Part shown: positions 61,709 to 64,000 of the stretch, in pieces
How positions within the stretch are numbered: position 1 is the stretch's first letter
How the letters are laid out: each line of letters opens with the position of its first letter
Assembly: GCA_032586195.1 (NCBI GenBank)
Contig: JAWHQP010000001.1
Coordinates: forward strand, 124,001 to 188,000
DNA from: JAWHQP01 sp032586195
GTDB taxonomy: Bacteria > Pseudomonadota > Gammaproteobacteria > Enterobacterales > Pasteurellaceae
Length of the DNA: 64,000 nucleotides
Direction of reading: 5' to 3'
Made by a program: the position numbers and the translations under genes
The notes under the pieces: model-generated
Seen by the model: only the letters and a program-made list of their open reading frames with translations
Database searches by the model: none
Told to the model about the DNA's origin: nothing

Positions 61709-62890
61709 TTAAACTCTTTCAATAATCATTGCGGCACCTTGTCCGCCACCGATACATAGGGTAGCTAAACCGAATTGTTTATCGCGATCTATCATACTAT
61801 GCAGCAGCGTGACTAAAATACGTGCACCGCTGGCACCAATCGGATGACCCAGAGCAATGGCGCCGCCGTTTAAGTTGGTTTTACTCATATCAAGGTTCAG
61901 TTCTCTGCCGACGCCGATAAATTGCGCGGCAAAGGCTTCGTTGGCTTCAATAAGATCAATATCTTCTAACGTGAGCCCTGCTTTTTTGAGCGCTTTCTGC
62001 GTTGCTGGCACCGGGCCCAACCCCATTAATGCAGGATCGACTCCGGCACTGGCGTAACTACGAATGCGGGCAAGCGGAGTCACCCCTAATGCTTTCGCTT
62101 TGCTTTCATTCATCAGCAATAGGGCGGCGGCACCGTCGTTAATGCCTGACGCATTACCGGCGGTAACGGTTCCGTCTTTTTTAAATGCCGGTTTTAATTT
62201 GGCGAGCCCCTCTAAAGTGGTTTCCGGCTTCGGATACTCATCGGTGTCAACGATGATATCTCCTTTGCGGGTTTTGACCGTAACAGGGACGATTTCCCGT
62301 ACAAAACGCCCTTCTTTTATTGCTTCAACGGCAAACAACTGGGAGCGTAATGCTAAATTATCTTGTTCCTGACGTGTGAGGCCGTATTTCTCAGCGATAT
62401 TTTCCGCCGTGATGCCCATATGGTAATGATTCATTGCGCAAGTTAAGCCGTCTTCAACCATGGTATCTCGGACCGGAAAATTGCCCATACGTATGCCTGT
62501 GCGCACTTTACTGTCCAGAATATAAGGCGCCTGGCTCATATTTTCCATGCCTCCCGCTACGATAATGTCGGCGTCACCGGCAAGAATGGCTTGCGAACCC
62601 AGAATTACGCTTTTTAAACCGGAACCGCATACTTTATTAATTGTGAAGGATGGGATCTCGCGGGCAATTTCCGCCTGTAATGCCGCTTGGCGAGTCGGAT
62701 TTTGTCCTAAACCGGCTTGCAGTACGTTGCCCATAATGACTTCATTGAGCAAGGCGCTATCTATATCCGCGCGTTTAATTACCTCCGATATAACGGTGGC
62801 GCCCAGCTCTACCGCACTGACACCGGCAAGCGAACCTTGAAAGCTGCCGATTGGCGTTCTGGCGGAACTGACAATGACGATATTTTTCAT
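61709..62890 (-). CDS. atoB: Acetyl-CoA acetyltransferase (thiolase)
   Basis: AtoB cleaves or forms acetoacetyl-CoA. The ATG at 62890 with AAGGAG upstream gives 393 residues, the family length; the frame opens 54 codons earlier inside atoE and that part is not coding. The nucleophile is in TINKVCGSGLKS (near Cys88), the catalytic histidine in NGGAIALGHPIGASGAR and the second cysteine in LCIGGGQGAAM. It follows atoE by 20 bases, the end of an ato-type short-chain fatty acid operon. Confidence 0.97.
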   Translation of the reverse strand: MKNIVIVSSARTPIGSFQGSLAGVSAVELGATVISEVIKRADIDSALLNEVIMGNVLQAGLGQNPTRQAALQAEIAREIPSFTINKVCGSGLKSVILGSQAILAGDADIIVAGGMENMSQAPYILDSKVRTGIRMGNFPVRDTMVEDGLTCAMNHYHMGITAENIAEKYGLTRQEQDNLALRSQLFAVEAIKEGRFVREIVPVTVKTRKGDIIVDTDEYPKPETTLEGLAKLKPAFKKDGTVTAGNASGINDGAAALLLMNESKAKALGVTPLARIRSYASAGVDPALMGLGPVPATQKALKKAGLTLEDIDLIEANEAFAAQFIGVGRELNLDMSKTNLNGGAIALGHPIGASGARILVTLLHSMIDRDKQFGLATLCIGGGQGAAMIIERV

Positions 62891-62910
62891 GTGAGACTCC
62901 TTTGTTGAAA

Positions 62911-64000
62911 TTAGAAGAAATATAAACCTATGATGAAGATTGGCGCGGTAAAGATAAGTGCAGTCATGCAATAGCCCATAATATCCCGCACACCGAGACC
63001 CGCGATGCCCAGCGCGGGTAATGCCCAGAACGGTTGCGCCATGTTCATCCATTGCTCGCCGTAGGCGATCGCCATAGTTGATTTGCCTAAGTCGGCCCCA
63101 AGCGCCTGTGCCGCCGGGATGACGAAAGGACCTTGAATAACCCAGTGACCGCCACCGGAAGGTACTGCGAAGTTAATAAAACCGGAACTAAAGAAAGTCC
63201 AAACGGGGAAGGTGTCTTTATTCGCAATATTGATGAAAAATTCCGTGATTAACCCGCCCAAACCGGAATGTTCCATCATTAACTGCACACCCGCATAGAA
63301 CGGAAATTGAACTATAATGCCGGCGGTACTGCGTGTTGCGTTGATTACGGCGCGCATATATGCCATCGGAGAACCGTGCAGAACGATGCCGGTAATTAAG
63401 AAGATGAGATTAACGTTATTAATGGTTAAGTTAAATCCGTTCTTATAGAACATTAAGCCAAGATAAGAATAGCCTAGCAGGCCTATGATATAGGCGAGCA
63501 AGCGGCTTTCTTCCATTTTTTCCGCAATTGTAGCGTCTTTAGTTAATGTTTTTTTAAAGTCCGGATCCGGTGCCAATAATGCGGGATCAATACTTTTTAC
63601 CTCTTCTCCTTTGGGTGTCATCATGAGCGCAATGAGCGGAAGGACGATCAGTAATGTTCCGGTGATGAATAAGTTGTAACCGGAAAATAACGTTTCGGAT
63701 GCGGGAATAATGCCCTGCGGATTGGATTGCGTAACCATAATATGCGCAACGGGATTTCCCGGCGTTGCGGCCATTAACGGCATAGAACCGGAAAAGCCGC
63801 CGCCCCATGTCATAAAACCCATATAGGCACAGGCAATAAGCAACGCATAATCAGTACCTTTAATACGACGTGCCACTTCTTTGGCAAACATTGCACCGAC
63901 GATTAAACCGAATCCCCAGTTGATGATACAAGCTAATGCTCCCATAAATGTCACTAACATCACACCTTGCGCGGGTGTTTTGGCGATGGAAGCCGTTTGA
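62911..64000 (-). CDS. atoE: Short-chain fatty acid transporter AtoE, C-terminal part
   Basis: This is the downstream 362 residues of a polytopic membrane protein; the frame is open to the window edge (QTASIAKTPAQGV before the first ATG), so the start lies outside. It has about nine hydrophobic segments. Signature parts include INWGFGLIVGAMFAKEVARR, FVNFAVPSGGGHW-like FINFAVPSGGGHWVIQGPF and the C-terminal TAPIFIIGLYFF. E. coli AtoE has 440 residues. It imports butyrate or acetoacetate. atoD and atoA are expected just beyond the edge. Confidence 0.94.
   Translation of the reverse strand, partial: QTASIAKTPAQGVMLVTFMGALACIINWGFGLIVGAMFAKEVARRIKGTDYALLIACAYMGFMTWGGGFSGSMPLMAATPGNPVAHIMVTQSNPQGIIPASETLFSGYNLFITGTLLIVLPLIALMMTPKGEEVKSIDPALLAPDPDFKKTLTKDATIAEKMEESRLLAYIIGLLGYSYLGLMFYKNGFNLTINNVNLIFLITGIVLHGSPMAYMRAVINATRSTAGIIVQFPFYAGVQLMMEHSGLGGLITEFFINIANKDTFPVWTFFSSGFINFAVPSGGGHWVIQGPFVIPAAQALGADLGKSTMAIAYGEQWMNMAQPFWALPALGIAGLGVRDIMGYCMTALIFTAPIFIIGLYFF

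Noticed and set aside
1..64000. Prophage, integrative element, tRNA or rRNA genes.
   Set aside because: None seen: no integrase, structural phage gene, cloverleaf or rRNA sequence was recognised.

Overview
The window is a 64 kb piece of a Pasteurellaceae chromosome. The clearest sign is the Hin-type DNA uptake signal sequence (USS, core AAGTGCGGT). I found about 42 exact copies on both strands by eye, many of them paired head to head between genes. Gene order and protein sequences fit the Haemophilus/Pasteurella/Actinobacillus/Mannheimia group. Heme genes (hemE, hemCDXY, hemN) are present, which rules out a heme auxotroph like H. influenzae. With pckA, ldhA and oxygen-independent hemN, the content fits a facultative fermenter such as the succinate-forming rumen Pasteurellaceae; that species-level guess is inference. 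I see no rRNA, tRNA, prophage, insertion sequence or CRISPR array.

Layout. 1-5.7 kb: 3' end of rpoC, a frameshifted typA/bipA, and glnA. 5.8-10.7 kb: a membrane sulfatase/phosphoglycerol-transferase-like protein and polA. 10.7-16.4 kb: a sodium-coupled transporter with alanine dehydrogenase (perfect CRP site upstream), then glmS with a DeoR-type regulator. 16.4-19.4 kb: the nudC-hemE-yjaG-hup block, also known from E. coli. 19.5-23.8 kb: ndh, pckA, a flavin reductase and a small lipoprotein. 23.9-30.1 kb: the pentose phosphate genes zwf-pgl...gnd, with a HEPN/MNT toxin-antitoxin pair and a YgeA-type racemase packed between pgl and gnd, and cysQ upstream. 30.3-34.4 kb: an OPT transporter, nudE, hslR and hslO. 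34.5-42.1 kb: hemCDXY divergent from cyaA, then narP. 42.3-49.7 kb: tamA-tamB-ppx/gppA. 49.8-53.7 kb: a YdcZ-like protein, yihI-DUF2489-hemN and rluA. 53.7-59.3 kb: argE divergent from argC-argB-ldhA-argH, with a fermentative lactate dehydrogenase inside the arginine cluster. 59.3-64 kb: a DUF2251-like protein, a lone arginine-binding protein, a Nudix hydrolase with an early stop codon, and atoB with the 3' part of atoE.

The genes mostly serve central metabolism: glucose-6-phosphate oxidation, PEP carboxylation, respiratory NADH oxidation, heme, arginine, alanine and glutamine. They are joined by cAMP control (cyaA itself, and CRP-like sites before ald and pckA), outer-membrane assembly (TamAB) and stress proteins (Hsp15, Hsp33). 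Most of the window is ordinary. Points that deserve a second look are the toxin-antitoxin/racemase insert in the pentose phosphate operon, ldhA in the arg operon, two genes broken by single-base changes, and a lineage-specific long form of the USS that doubles as terminator hairpins.
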